From Paracraurococcus lichenis (GTDB lineage: Bacteria; Pseudomonadota; Alphaproteobacteria; Acetobacterales; Acetobacteraceae), in NCBI RefSeq assembly GCF_030657435.1, contig NZ_JAUTWS010000012.1, positions 62,001-126,000 on the forward strand: DNA of 64,000 bases, read 5' to 3'. The notes beneath the pieces are model-generated. The model saw nothing but the letters and a program-made list of their open reading frames with translations, was not told the origin of the DNA and did not search any database. Of the stretch, positions 1 to 8,491 are shown one piece after another (the stretch's first letter is position 1; each line of letters starts with the position of its first letter). The position numbers were made by a program, and so were the translations under genes.

Positions 1-104
1 ATCCTCCCTTTTTCGTGTGCAAACTTCACGAAGCTGTGTATTGTGTGCCGCAGGCCGCCCTCGGGCGGCGCCCTCAACGCCGATACTCTGAAGGGAAGCC
101 GCGC

Positions 105-332
105 ATGCGGGAAGCCTCCCGCCAGCAGGCGCGCGCCGAGCAGCGCGCCCTGGCCATCGCCGTCGCCTGGATGCTGCTGGTGCAGCTTGCCTGCGTTGCC
201 CTCTGGGATTCCGGCTTCCTCGGTCGCCAGGCCGCGCTGGTGCACTGGCTGATCGTCGGCGTGCTGCCGCCGGCCTTCGCCCTCTGGGGCATGCGGCACG
301 AGGATGCGGCGGGCCTCCGCCGGCCACAGTAG
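105..332 (+). CDS. Small two-helix membrane protein, unknown function
   Basis: A 75-residue protein. The first 17 residues are charged (Arg/Glu/Gln-rich), followed by two hydrophobic stretches at about residues 17-35 and 45-62, so it should sit in the inner membrane with a cytoplasmic N-terminus. The ATG is preceded at about 6 bases by a purine-rich AAGGGAAG ribosome site, which is why this start is preferred over an in-frame ATG at 15. I recognise no family. It ends 57 bases before otsB on the same strand, but nothing links its role to trehalose synthesis. Confidence 0.6.
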   Translation: MREASRQQARAEQRALAIAVAWMLLVQLACVALWDSGFLGRQAALVHWLIVGVLPPAFALWGMRHEDAAGLRRPQ

Positions 333-389
333 CGCGCATCGCGCGCTCGCGACGCAACGGAGGCGATTTCGCGGACTTGTCCAACCCGC

Positions 390-1154
390 ATGCCCGGAAC
401 CTTCCTCCTGCCGCCGCCCCCAGGCGTGCCCGGTGCGGGCCCCCTCGGGGGGGCGGCGCTCCTGCTCGACTTCGACGGCACGCTGGTGGAGATCGCCCCC
501 ACCCCGGATGCCGTCCGTGTCCCGCCGCACCTGCCCGGCCTGTTGCGCCGACTGGCCGATGAGCTCTCCGGCGCGCTGGCCGTGGTCAGCGGCCGGCCGC
601 TGCGCGATCTCGACCATTTCCTGCCGGTGCCGATCGCCAAGGCGGGCGACCACGGCGCCTCGCTCCGCCCCGACCCCGCCGCGCCGGCGCTCCGCCCCGA
701 CCTGCCGGCGCCGCCCGCGGGCTGGCGCGCCCGCGCCGCCGCGCTGGTCGCGCGCCATCCCGGCGCACTGATCGAGGACAAGGAGCACGGTTTCGTCATC
801 CATTACCGCCAGGCGCCCGAGCTTGGGCCGGAGGCGGAGGCGCTGCTCGCCGCCTGCGTCGCCGAGGACCCCGCGGCCTTCGCCCTGCTCGAGGCCCGCA
901 TGGCCTGGGAGGTGAAGCCGCGCGGCGCCTCCAAGGGCACGGCGGTGAACGCCCTGATGGCCCGCCCGCCCTTCGCCGGCCGCGTCCCGGTCTTCATCGG
1001 CGACGACGTGACCGACGAGGAGGGGATGGCGGTCGCCCGCCGCTTCGGCGGCCATGGCTGGCGGCTGCAGGACGCCTTCGGCACCCCGGCCGCCCTGCGT
1101 GACTGGCTGGCCGCCGCCGTCGCCCCGCCCGGGCCGGGCACCACCACGCCGTGA
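390..1154 (+). CDS. otsB: Trehalose-6-phosphate phosphatase
   Basis: Removes phosphate from trehalose 6-phosphate to give trehalose, a cytoplasmic osmoprotectant. The 254-residue protein carries all haloacid-dehalogenase motifs: DFDGT at residues 27-31 with the nucleophilic first Asp, SGR at 67-69, the lysine-containing KPRGASKG segment near 176-183, and GDDVTDE at 204-210, the family's Mg-binding signature. Length is normal. The last four bases (GTGA) are shared with the start of the synthase gene, so the two are translationally coupled. Phosphatase-before-synthase order makes this a classic two-step osmostress operon. Confidence 0.95.
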   Translation: MPGTFLLPPPPGVPGAGPLGGAALLLDFDGTLVEIAPTPDAVRVPPHLPGLLRRLADELSGALAVVSGRPLRDLDHFLPVPIAKAGDHGASLRPDPAAPALRPDLPAPPAGWRARAAALVARHPGALIEDKEHGFVIHYRQAPELGPEAEALLAACVAEDPAAFALLEARMAWEVKPRGASKGTAVNALMARPPFAGRVPVFIGDDVTDEEGMAVARRFGGHGWRLQDAFGTPAALRDWLAAAVAPPGPGTTTP

Positions 1155-2497
1155 ACCGCCTGGTGGTCGTCGCCAACCGCGTCCCGAACCCCCGGGAGCG
1201 CGGCGCCACGGCGGGCGGCCTGGCCGTGGCGCTCAAGGACGCGCTGTCGCGGCGGGAGGTGATGTGGTTCGGTTGGTCCGGGCAGGTCGGCGAAGCGACC
1301 TCGGCCGAGGTGGCGGAGGTGACGGTCGGCCGCATCACCTATGCGACGCTCGACCTGGGGCGGGAGGACTACCGGCATTTCTATACCGGCTTCTCCAATG
1401 CCTGCCTCTGGCCGACGCTGCACTACCGGCTCGGCCTCGCCGTCTTCTCGCGCGAGGACCATGCCGGCTACCGCCGGGTGAACCAGGCCTTCGCCGCGGC
1501 GCTGGCGCCGATGCTGCGGCCGGACGACACGGTCTGGGTGCACGACTTCCACCTCTTCCCCATGGGGGCGGCGCTGCGGGCGCAGGGCTGCCGGCAGCGC
1601 CTGGGCTTCTTCCTGCACGTGCCCTTCCCGCCGCATGCGGTCTTCTGCGGCCTGCCGCGGGCGGAGGAATTGCTGGTGGACCTCGCCGCCTATGACGTGA
1701 TCGGGGTGCAGACGGAGGACGATGCCGCCAATCTGCGCGCCGCCCTCGCCGCGGCGGGGGAGGCGGATGCGGCAGCCCGCGTCGCCGCCTTCCCGATCGG
1801 CATCGAGGCGGAGTCCTTCACCCAGCTTGCCGAGAAGGCGATGGTCAAGCGCGAGACGGAGCGCTTCCGCCAGAGCCTGGTCGACCGCGCGCTGATCATC
1901 GGCGTCGACCGCCTCGACTACACCAAGGGCCTGCCGCAGCGCTTCTGCGGCTACGGCCAGTTGCTGGCGCGCTTCAAGGCGCACCGCTCCAAGGTGACCT
2001 ACCTGCAGGTCGCGCCGGTCTCGCGCGGCGACGTGGCGCAGTACCGGGCGCTGCGGCGCGAACTCGACGAATGGGTGGGCCGCATCAACGGCCAGCATGC
2101 CGAGCCGGACTGGGCGCCGCTGCGCTACATGACGCGGGCGGTGGCGCGGCCGGTGCTGGCCGGCTTCATGCGTATGGCGCGCGTGGGCCTCGTCACGCCG
2201 CTCCGCGACGGCATGAACCTGGTAGCGAAGGAATACGTCGCGGCGCAGGACCCGGAGGATCCGGGCGTCCTGGTGCTGTCGCGCTTCGCCGGCGCGGTGG
2301 CGCAGCTTCCGGGCGCGCTGCTGGTGAACCCGCTCGACCCCGACGAGATCGCCGAGGCGCTGGACCAGGCGCTGACCATGCGGCCGGCCGAGCGCAAGGC
2401 GCGCTGGGAGGACTGCGCGGTCAGCGTGTTCCGCGACGGCGCGCGCGCCTGGTGCCGCGCCTTCCTCAGCCGGCTGGAGGGGGCGAACGACGCCTGA
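1151..2497 (+). CDS. otsA: Trehalose-6-phosphate synthase (GT20)
   Basis: Joins glucose from UDP-glucose (or a related donor) to glucose 6-phosphate. The 448-residue protein opens with the family hallmark LVVVANRV, followed by a glycine-rich AGGLAVAL donor loop around residues 23-30. The conserved VHDFHLF segment near residue 133, GVDRLDYTKG near 252 and the late RDGMNLVAKEY segment that contacts the nucleotide sugar are all visible. It starts with GTG inside the otsB stop (GTGA overlap). A short hairpin follows before the convergent GST gene. Confidence 0.95.
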   Translation: MNRLVVVANRVPNPRERGATAGGLAVALKDALSRREVMWFGWSGQVGEATSAEVAEVTVGRITYATLDLGREDYRHFYTGFSNACLWPTLHYRLGLAVFSREDHAGYRRVNQAFAAALAPMLRPDDTVWVHDFHLFPMGAALRAQGCRQRLGFFLHVPFPPHAVFCGLPRAEELLVDLAAYDVIGVQTEDDAANLRAALAAAGEADAAARVAAFPIGIEAESFTQLAEKAMVKRETERFRQSLVDRALIIGVDRLDYTKGLPQRFCGYGQLLARFKAHRSKVTYLQVAPVSRGDVAQYRALRRELDEWVGRINGQHAEPDWAPLRYMTRAVARPVLAGFMRMARVGLVTPLRDGMNLVAKEYVAAQDPEDPGVLVLSRFAGAVAQLPGALLVNPLDPDEIAEALDQALTMRPAERKARWEDCAVSVFRDGARAWCRAFLSRLEGANDA

Positions 2498-2557
2498 AGC
2501 GGCCCGCCCGGCAGGAGGCGGATCGATCGCCGCGGCGCCACCGGGCGCTGAGGCCGT

Positions 2558-2574
2558 CCAAGGCAGTGCCTTGG
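2558..2574. terminator. Hairpin between convergent otsA and GST genes
   Basis: A perfect 7-bp inverted repeat (CCAAGGC/GCCTTGG) with a 3-base loop lies in the 141-base gap between two converging genes. There is no T-run, so termination from either side is only inferred from position. Confidence 0.4.
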
Positions 2575-2638
2575 CCCGGCCCGCCCGGCATCCAGGGCTC
2601 GCCCGGGGCCGCAGCGCGGGGCGCCTCCTGCCGATGGC

Positions 2639-3310
2639 TCAGGCCCCCGGCCGTCCCTCGAACTCGGTGTCCTTCTTCGGGATCAGGTCATAGGGCAGGG
2701 CGAAGCCCGGCAGCGCCGCGAGGCGCCGCGCCCAGCGGTGCAGATGCGGCCAGCGGCCGATATCGAGGCCGCCCTCGGCCATGAAGACCATGCGCCCCCA
2801 GCAGCCGATATCGGCGATCGAGGGGACCTCGCCGCCGACCAGCCAGTCCCGCCCATCCGAGAGCGTCCCGTCGACGAAGCCCAGCGCCGCCTCGGCCAGC
2901 GGCCGGAAGTAGTCCATGACCGCCGGGTCCACCGCACGGAAGCGGCTGTAGTGCCGGACCTTGGCGACGTTGGTGATCGCATCCGCCTCCCAGGAGAGCC
3001 ATTCGCGGGCCTGCCAGCGCGCCTGCTCGGTCGTGCCCTCGAACCGGCCGGTCGTGCGGGCGAGGTAGTCGAGGATGACATTGGATTGCAGGATGGTCAG
3101 ACCGCGATGCCGCAGCGCCGGCACCTGGCCGTAGCGATTCACCGCCAGCCACGCCGGCGAGCGCTGCGCGCCGGTCTTCAGGTTCACCGTGCGGAAGCCG
3201 AAGGGCAGGCCGGCGAGGGCGAGGAAGAGCATCGGCTTGTAGCTCGAACTGCTGGTGAAGCTGCCGAAGAGGACCAGCCGCTCGGGATCCTCCGCCGCCG
3301 TATTGACCAT
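2639..3310 (-). CDS. Glutathione S-transferase family protein
   Basis: A 223-residue protein of normal GST length. The N-terminal thioredoxin-like half begins LVLFGSFTSSSS, with a Ser-rich stretch in the catalytic position, and continues to VPALRH and LTILQSNVILDYL, the cis-Pro and glutathione gamma-glutamyl-binding Ser-containing region. The C-terminal half is the all-helical domain, with the typical SIADIGCWG helix near residue 180. The ATG at 3310 follows a GGGGGAACAACC purine tract; a longer frame upstream lacks a plausible start. It probably conjugates or reduces electrophiles in the cytoplasm. The substrate cannot be read from sequence. Confidence 0.85.
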   Translation of the reverse strand: MVNTAAEDPERLVLFGSFTSSSSYKPMLFLALAGLPFGFRTVNLKTGAQRSPAWLAVNRYGQVPALRHRGLTILQSNVILDYLARTTGRFEGTTEQARWQAREWLSWEADAITNVAKVRHYSRFRAVDPAVMDYFRPLAEAALGFVDGTLSDGRDWLVGGEVPSIADIGCWGRMVFMAEGGLDIGRWPHLHRWARRLAALPGFALPYDLIPKKDTEFEGRPGA

Positions 3311-3780
3311 GGTTGTTCCCCCCGCGGCGGGTGCCGCGGGGGATGCTGGGTGGCGGCGCGGCGGGGCGTCAAGGCAGGCGGCTTCGCGCCACCCGCGGCC
3401 GCCGGCCTTTGCCGAAGGGGCGACCGGCGCCCCGGACCGACACGGGCCTCGGTGCCCGAGACCAGCCTGCACGCAGCGACAAGCGGCGACGGTCAAGGCG
3501 TCGGACGGGAACGGCATCCGAAGTGCCTGTGGCCGTTTCTCCCACCCGGAGGGTGAAACGGGATAATATCAGGATCGCCAGGGTTACCGAATATTGCCTT
3601 GTCGTCTTGATGGATAGGAAAGGCGCAGCGATATTCCTGCTTCGACAAGCGGAAGCGTACATCGGGTGAGCTTATTTTCATCCTGCGGATTGCGGCGGAT
3701 CAAATCGCCTATGCGATATATCTGCTTAGGTGCCATCCAAGCCGGCCGACCACATGGCCGCCTGGAGGGAAGGACGCAGG
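3311..3780. other. Divergent intergenic region upstream of GST and AraC-type genes
   Basis: About 470 bases without a supported gene. The half nearest the AraC gene (3550-3730) is visibly richer in A/T than its surroundings and holds a small inverted repeat ATCGC-CTAT-GCGAT at 3704-3717, just upstream of the regulator. This may be the regulator's promoter or operator, but I could not fix a -35/-10 pair with confidence. Confidence 0.4.
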
Positions 3781-4770
3781 ATGCAGCGTGCAGGCGCCGA
3801 GTTTCACAGGTTCACCGAGCCCGGCGACGCCTTGCGCGCCATGCCGGGCATGTCCCTGAGCGTCGTCCCCGTGGGGACCACGTCCTACGAGGCGTCGCTG
3901 GCGACCATCCGCCTCGGGGATGCCGCGCTCAACCTCTGCCACAGCTCCCCCTTCATGGCCTTCGCCACGACCGATGCCGATGCGGTGACGCTGCAATTTC
4001 CCGTCGAGGCCGCCGGCAGCCTCGTCCTGAACGGGGTGACCTGTCGCCCCGGGACCATCGGCGTCTGCGGCGAAGGCGCCGAGCTCCTGCTGGCGAGCCG
4101 GGGCGCCGGTACCCATGCGGCCATCGTCCTGCCCTCCCGGCTGGCCGAGACGCTCCTCGGGCCCCGGGCAGGGGCGATGCTCTGGCAACCCGGCAGGCTT
4201 GCGCTGCTGCAGGCGGCGCCGGAGGCCTGGGAGCGGGCCAGGCAGGTGGTCGGTGCCGCGGGCAAGACCGTCGCCTCGGTCCCGCAGGTCTTCGGGACCG
4301 AGCAACCCCGCCAGGCCCTGCGGGAGGCGCTACTGCAGGCGACGCGCGATCTGGTCTCGGGCGAGGGCGAGCAGGAGGTCCGCGCGCCCCGCAGCACGAA
4401 GGCGCGCCGGCGCATCGTCATGGCGGCCGACGCCTATCTGCGGGAGAACAAGGATCGCCCGATCTACACGGAAGACCTGTGCGACGCGCTCGCGGTATCC
4501 GCCTCCAGCCTCGCCGATGCGTTCCGCGCCATGTTCGACATCAGCCCGCACCGCTTCCTCAAGCTGCGGCGCCTCAGCATGATCCGCGCCGCCCTGCTCT
4601 CGCATGCGGATGCGGTGCCCCTGGTGAAGTCCGTCGCGCTGTCGCACGGCTTCTGGCACCTCGGCCAGTTCGCCGCGGACTACCGGGCGACCTTCGGCGA
4701 ATCCCCGTCCGAGACGCTCGCGCGGGCGGGGCGACGCGTGGTGCCGGACGACGCGGACGCGGCTGCGTGA
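3781..4770 (+). CDS. AraC-family transcriptional regulator
   Basis: A 329-residue DNA-binding regulator. The C-terminal ~100 residues hold two helix-turn-helix units of the AraC/XylS type: YTEDLCDALAVSASSLADAF and, after KLRRLSMIRAALL, the LVKSVALSHGFWHLGQFAADYR segment with the usual GF and F-x-x-Y-R-x-x-F-G-x-x-P signature. The N-terminal ~200 residues form a variable sensing domain like that of the AraC-binding-like (OxyR-independent stress/urea-type) regulators. ATG at 3781 has a strong GGAGGGAAGGA site 5-15 bases upstream. A GTG at 3730 would add 17 residues and is less likely. The target is unknown; the neighbouring glycine-zipper gene is co-oriented. Confidence 0.85.
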   Translation: MQRAGAEFHRFTEPGDALRAMPGMSLSVVPVGTTSYEASLATIRLGDAALNLCHSSPFMAFATTDADAVTLQFPVEAAGSLVLNGVTCRPGTIGVCGEGAELLLASRGAGTHAAIVLPSRLAETLLGPRAGAMLWQPGRLALLQAAPEAWERARQVVGAAGKTVASVPQVFGTEQPRQALREALLQATRDLVSGEGEQEVRAPRSTKARRRIVMAADAYLRENKDRPIYTEDLCDALAVSASSLADAFRAMFDISPHRFLKLRRLSMIRAALLSHADAVPLVKSVALSHGFWHLGQFAADYRATFGESPSETLARAGRRVVPDDADAAA

Positions 4771-4817
4771 CGCCTGCGGTGCCCGGCCGCGGGCCGGGCG
4801 GGAGAGGGGACCATGCC

Positions 4818-5243
4818 ATGCGAATGTCGACACTCTGGGCGCCCGTCCTGCTGGCCGCGATGACCGGCGCCGCGCTGGGCCAGGCACCGGCCTTCTACCC
4901 CGCCAGGGGGCAGTCGCCGCAGCAGCAGGGCCAGGACCTCGCGGCCTGCCGGAGCTGGGCCGCGCAGCAGACGGGCACCACGCCGGGCGCGCCCGCCAGC
5001 CAACCGCCGGCGCGCGTGGGCGGCCGGGCGCGCGGGGCCGCGGCCGGGGCGACTGCGGCCGCGATCACCGGCAACGATGCCGGGAAGGGCGCCGCCGCCG
5101 GGGCGGTCGGCGGCGCCGCGGCCCAGCGAGGAGCGCGCCGGCAGGATCGCAGGCAGGCGGCCGCGCAGCAGCAACAGGCCGGTGCGGCCTTCGACCGGGC
5201 AATGGCTGCCTGCATGCAGGGGCGGGGCTATACCGGCCAGTGA
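4818..5243 (+). CDS. Secreted glycine-zipper protein
   Basis: A 141-residue protein with a signal peptide (about residues 1-21, ending ALGQA). It is followed by a Gln/Pro-rich stretch and a Gly/Ala segment (about residues 62-96) with repeated small-xxx-small spacing, typical of glycine-zipper domains that insert in or line the outer membrane. A polar Arg/Gln-rich tail follows, ending with a conserved-looking ACMQGRGY motif. The two cysteines, one early in the mature part and one near the C-terminus, could form a disulfide. A GAGAGGGGA site precedes the start. Exact function unknown. Confidence 0.7.
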   Translation: MRMSTLWAPVLLAAMTGAALGQAPAFYPARGQSPQQQGQDLAACRSWAAQQTGTTPGAPASQPPARVGGRARGAAAGATAAAITGNDAGKGAAAGAVGGAAAQRGARRQDRRQAAAQQQQAGAAFDRAMAACMQGRGYTGQ

Positions 5244-5381
5244 TGCCGGCGGAGCGGCAGTAGGACCGGCGGAAGGCTCCACGATCCGCCACGCCCCGGC
5301 GTCCGGCCGGGCACCGGCCGCGCTGCCGACATCCCGCATGATGCGCGGCGCAGCGGGCGCCGCCGCCCGGGGCGGCGCGCC

Positions 5382-6014
5382 TCAGCTCAGCGGCACCGCC
5401 ACATGCTTGGCATAGGCCGGCCGCGCCTGCAGCCGCGCGTACCAGGCCTCCAGCCGCGGCATCGGCGGCCGCTCGACCGGCAGGGCGAACCAGCGGTGCA
5501 GGAAGCCGCCCATCGCCATGTCGGCGATGCTGAAGCCGCCCGCGACATGCTCGCGCCCCTCGAGCTGCGCATCCACGATGCGCCAGAGCCGCTCCGCCGC
5601 CTCGTGCGCCCGGGCGCAGGCGGCCATGTCGCGCTCGGCCTCCGGCGTGCGGACCAGCGTCCAGAAGATCACCCGCATCGGCTCGTTCAGCGAGGCGAGG
5701 GTCCAGTCCATCCAGCGCTCCACATCGGCGCGGGCCTCCGGCGCCTCCGGGTAGAACTGGTTGCCGCCCGGCTGGGTGCGGCAGAGGTAGCGGAGGATCG
5801 CGTGGCTTTCCCACAGCGTATAGCCGTGCGGCATGACCAGCGTCGGCACCGTCGCGTTCGGATTCATCGCGGCGTAGTCGGCATCGCGCGTGCGGCCGAA
5901 GGCGCCGCCGGCATCGATGCGGTCGAAGGGCAGGGCCAGCTCGTCCAGCAGCCACAGCACCTTCATGACATTGACGGAGTTGGCGCGACCCCAGACGGTC
6001 AGCAGCTTCGGCAC
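5382..6014 (-). CDS. Glutathione S-transferase, paralogue A of a tandem pair
   Basis: A 210-residue GST. The N-terminal half reads LLTVWGRANSVNVMKVLWLLDEL, where the Ser/Asn pair sits in the catalytic loop. It continues with ATVPTLVMPHG (cis-Pro) and LWESHAILRYL, which binds the gamma-glutamyl moiety of glutathione. The C-terminal helical domain includes FSIADMAMGGFLHRWF. The next gene upstream (6055-6681) is clearly homologous along its full length, so this pair arose by tandem duplication. The gap between them is 40 bases and both are transcribed leftward. Confidence 0.88.
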   Translation of the reverse strand: MPKLLTVWGRANSVNVMKVLWLLDELALPFDRIDAGGAFGRTRDADYAAMNPNATVPTLVMPHGYTLWESHAILRYLCRTQPGGNQFYPEAPEARADVERWMDWTLASLNEPMRVIFWTLVRTPEAERDMAACARAHEAAERLWRIVDAQLEGREHVAGGFSIADMAMGGFLHRWFALPVERPPMPRLEAWYARLQARPAYAKHVAVPLS

Positions 6015-6054
6015 GCGTGCATCCTCTCGGTCCTACGGGCGGGGCGATGGTCCG

Positions 6055-6681
6055 TCACACTAGCGGCACGGCGACATGCGCGGTGAAGCCGGGGTGATGG
6101 TCCTTCAGCCGCTCGTACCACGCCTCCAGATTCGCCAGCGGCGCGCGCTCGATCGGCATGGCGAACCAGCGGTGCAGATAGGGGCCGAGCACGATATCGG
6201 CCAGCGAGAAGCCGCCCGCGACGTAGTCCCGCCCGGCAAGCTGCCGGTCGACGATGGTCCAGAGCGCCTCCGCCTCGTCCCGCGCCTTCGCGGTCGCCGC
6301 CATGTCGCGCTTGTCCGGCGGCGTGCGGACATGGGCGAAGAAGACCGCCGTCATCGGCCCGCTGAGCGAGGCGAGCTGCCAGTCCATCCAACGCTCGACA
6401 TCGGCGCGCGCCTTGGGCGCGGCCGGATGGATGGGGTCCCCCGGTGTCCGCGTCGCCACGAGGTAGCGGAGGATCGAGTTGCTCTCCCAGAGGGAGTAGC
6501 CGTCCGGCTCCTCGATCACCGGCACCCGGCCATTGGGGTTCATCGCGACGTAGAAGGGCTCGGAGGTCCTGCCGAACTCGCCGCCGGCATCGATCCGCTC
6601 ATAGGGGATCGACAGCTCCTCGCAGAGCCAGAGGACCTTCATGACATTGCTCGAGCTGGTGCGGCCCCAAACCTTCAGCAT
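6055..6681 (-). CDS. Glutathione S-transferase, paralogue B of a tandem pair
   Basis: A 208-residue GST homologous to its downstream neighbour: MLKVWGRTSSSNVMKVLWL versus LLTVWGRANSVNVMKVLWL, the same RIDAGGEFGRT and MNPNGRVPVI segments, and a matching C-terminal FSLADIVLGPYLHRWF helix. The SSS in the active-site loop replaces ANS, so substrate preference may differ between copies. The start at 6681 is the first ATG in line with the family N-terminus. The pair may be co-transcribed from upstream of this gene. Confidence 0.88.
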   Translation of the reverse strand: MLKVWGRTSSSNVMKVLWLCEELSIPYERIDAGGEFGRTSEPFYVAMNPNGRVPVIEEPDGYSLWESNSILRYLVATRTPGDPIHPAAPKARADVERWMDWQLASLSGPMTAVFFAHVRTPPDKRDMAATAKARDEAEALWTIVDRQLAGRDYVAGGFSLADIVLGPYLHRWFAMPIERAPLANLEAWYERLKDHHPGFTAHVAVPLV

Positions 6682-6783
6682 GGCCCATCCCCTCTTGTTT
6701 GGAAGGCAGGCTAGCACCGGGAGCGGCAAGGGCCCAACCCGGGCGGGTTGCGTGCGCGGGGCGGGCGGGAGAGAAGCCAGGGG

Positions 6784-7260
6784 ATGATACCGATGCTGCT
6801 GCTCGCGGCGCTCGCCGCCCTCGCGCCGATCTTCGCCCGCGCTTCGGAGGACCTCTTCGGCCTTGCCCCCTGCGAGCTCTGCCTGTGGCAGCGCTGGCCC
6901 TACTGGGCGGCAGCGGCGCTCGCCCTGGCCGCGGCGGCCTGGCCGCGCGGGCGGCGGGTGCTGGGGATGCTCGCCATCCTCGCCGTGCTCGCCTCCGGCG
7001 CCGTCGCGGCCTTTCATGTCGGGGTGGAGCAGGGCTGGTGGCCCTCGCCGCTCGCCGGCTGCCAGGCGCCGCGCGCGGCGCCGGGCGGCAGCGTCGAGGA
7101 CATGCTGCGCGCCATGTCGACCCGTCCCTCCAAGCCCTGCGACGCGCCGGCCTATCTGATCGAGGGCCTGCCGGTCTCCATGGCGGCGATGAACCTTCTC
7201 TACGCGCTTGGCCTTTCGGCGCTCGGCCTCATCTTGCTCCGCAAAGGAGCGAAAGCATGA
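6784..7260 (+). CDS. dsbB: Disulfide bond formation protein B
   Basis: Inner-membrane quinone reductase that reoxidises the periplasmic thiol oxidase DsbA. The 158-residue protein has four hydrophobic helices and the two expected cysteine pairs: CELC at residues 30-33, next to the conserved QRWPYW quinone-site segment, and a second pair (GCQAP and KPCDAP) in the second periplasmic loop. The ATG at 6784 follows GAGAGAAGCC. Its final ATGA is shared with the start of coq7, tying disulfide formation to ubiquinone synthesis in one operon. Confidence 0.9.
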   Translation: MIPMLLLAALAALAPIFARASEDLFGLAPCELCLWQRWPYWAAAALALAAAAWPRGRRVLGMLAILAVLASGAVAAFHVGVEQGWWPSPLAGCQAPRAAPGGSVEDMLRAMSTRPSKPCDAPAYLIEGLPVSMAAMNLLYALGLSALGLILLRKGAKA

Positions 7261-7811
7261 CCCGCATGACCGGAGAGGGCCGCCTGTCCGGCGATCCCAC
7301 CCCCCGCCAGATCGTCGAGCGCGTGATCCGCGTGGACCATGCCGGCGAATACGGTGCCAAGCGCATCTACCAGGGCCAGCTCGCGGTCCTGCGCGGCACG
7401 AAGTGGGAGGGGCTGATCCGCCACATGCAGGCGCAGGAGCAGGTGCATCTCGACACCTTCTCCCGGCTGATCCCCAAGCGCCGCGTGCGGCCGACGGCGC
7501 TGCTGCCGCTCTGGCACGTCGCGGGCTTCGCGCTCGGCGCGGCGACGGCGCTGCTCGGCCACCGCGCCGCCATGGCCTGCACGGTGGCGGTGGAGGAGGC
7601 GATCGACGAGCACTACCAGGCGCAGGAGGCGGCGCTCGGCGAGGACGAGGCGGAGCTGAAGGGGCACATCCAGCGCTTCCGGGCGGAGGAGCTGGAACAC
7701 CGCGACATCGGCCTCGAGCACGAGGCCGAGCAGGCGCCGGCCTACCGGGCGCTGAGCGCAGCGATCAAGGCGGGCTGCAAGGTGGCGATCGCGGTGAGCG
7801 AGCGGGTGTAG
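7257..7811 (+). CDS. coq7: Demethoxyubiquinone hydroxylase
   Basis: Carries out the C-6 hydroxylation of 5-demethoxyubiquinol late in ubiquinone biosynthesis. The 184-residue carboxylate-bridged di-iron protein shows the expected ligands: Glu31 (HAGEYGA), Glu61 and His64 (EQVH), Glu113 (VEEAIDEHY), and Glu145/His148 (ELEH). The short length matches bacterial Coq7. The start codon overlaps the dsbB stop by 4 bases, indicating coupled translation. Quinone is the electron acceptor for DsbB, so the pairing makes biochemical sense, although that link is an inference. Confidence 0.93.
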   Translation: MTRMTGEGRLSGDPTPRQIVERVIRVDHAGEYGAKRIYQGQLAVLRGTKWEGLIRHMQAQEQVHLDTFSRLIPKRRVRPTALLPLWHVAGFALGAATALLGHRAAMACTVAVEEAIDEHYQAQEAALGEDEAELKGHIQRFRAEELEHRDIGLEHEAEQAPAYRALSAAIKAGCKVAIAVSERV

Positions 7812-7921
7812 CGGGCCGCCGCGCACCGCGCGGCACCAGGGCAGGGGAGCGCCCGCGGCCGGGCCTTGACCCGCACGCGAAGCTGCGCCGGCATGGCGCG
7901 GACCACCAGGGACCGCGCGCC

Positions 7922-8389
7922 ATGACCAATCTCCCCCTACCCGAGGCCGATGCCGCCACGACCGCCGCCATCAAGGCCTGGCTGGCCGACTTCTCGGCGA
8001 AGGTGCGCGAGGTCGACTATGCCGGCGCCTATCCCTTCTGGCACGACGACATCGTCATCTTCGGCACCTACCAGGAGCTGGTCCGCAGCCGGCAGCGCTG
8101 GACCGACACGCAGTGGGACAATGTCTGGCCGCGCACCGCCGATTTCGCCTTTGACCTCGACAACACGCTGGTCCTGGCCTCGCCCGACGGCGCCATGGCG
8201 GTGGCGGTGACGCCCTGGACCAGCACCGGCTTCCACCCGGACGGCACGCCCTTTCCGCGGCCGGGCCGGGCCACCATCGTGCTGGCGCGGCAGCCGGACG
8301 GGCGCTGGGTCGGCGTGCACAGCCACATGTCGCTCGGCAAGGGTGTCCCGCAGGACAGCCACGGCACGCGGCCGGTCAAGGCCCGCTGA
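7922..8389 (+). CDS. NTF2/SnoaL-like protein (possible ketosteroid-isomerase-fold enzyme or stress protein)
   Basis: A 155-residue protein with the layout of the NTF2-like superfamily: an N-terminal helix, a YPFWHDDIVIFG strand, then WDNVWPRTADFAFD and a late RPGRATIVLARQPDGRWVGVHSHMS strand that closes the barrel. It resembles members annotated SnoaL-like or DUF4440, which are of diverse and mostly unknown function. No signal peptide. It stands alone, 110 bases after coq7, with a hairpin beyond its stop. Assigned by fold pattern only. Confidence 0.7.
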   Translation: MTNLPLPEADAATTAAIKAWLADFSAKVREVDYAGAYPFWHDDIVIFGTYQELVRSRQRWTDTQWDNVWPRTADFAFDLDNTLVLASPDGAMAVAVTPWTSTGFHPDGTPFPRPGRATIVLARQPDGRWVGVHSHMSLGKGVPQDSHGTRPVKAR

Positions 8390-8436
8390 ACCCGGGCCGG
8401 GGTCCGGGGGGGGGGGCGCTCGACCCCCCGGTGGGG

Positions 8437-8459
8437 GTTGAACGCCGAAGGCGTTCAAC
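8437..8459. terminator. 10-bp perfect hairpin between convergent genes
   Basis: GTTGAACGCC, a 3-base loop, then GGCGTTCAAC form a perfect 10-bp stem in the gap between the NTF2-like gene and the convergent rlpA. It lacks a T-tail but is well placed for bidirectional termination. An 11-G homopolymer lies just before it at 8406-8416. Confidence 0.55.
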
Positions 8460-8491
8460 GGGCAGAGCCCCTGCAAGCCTCGCAGCGGGTT

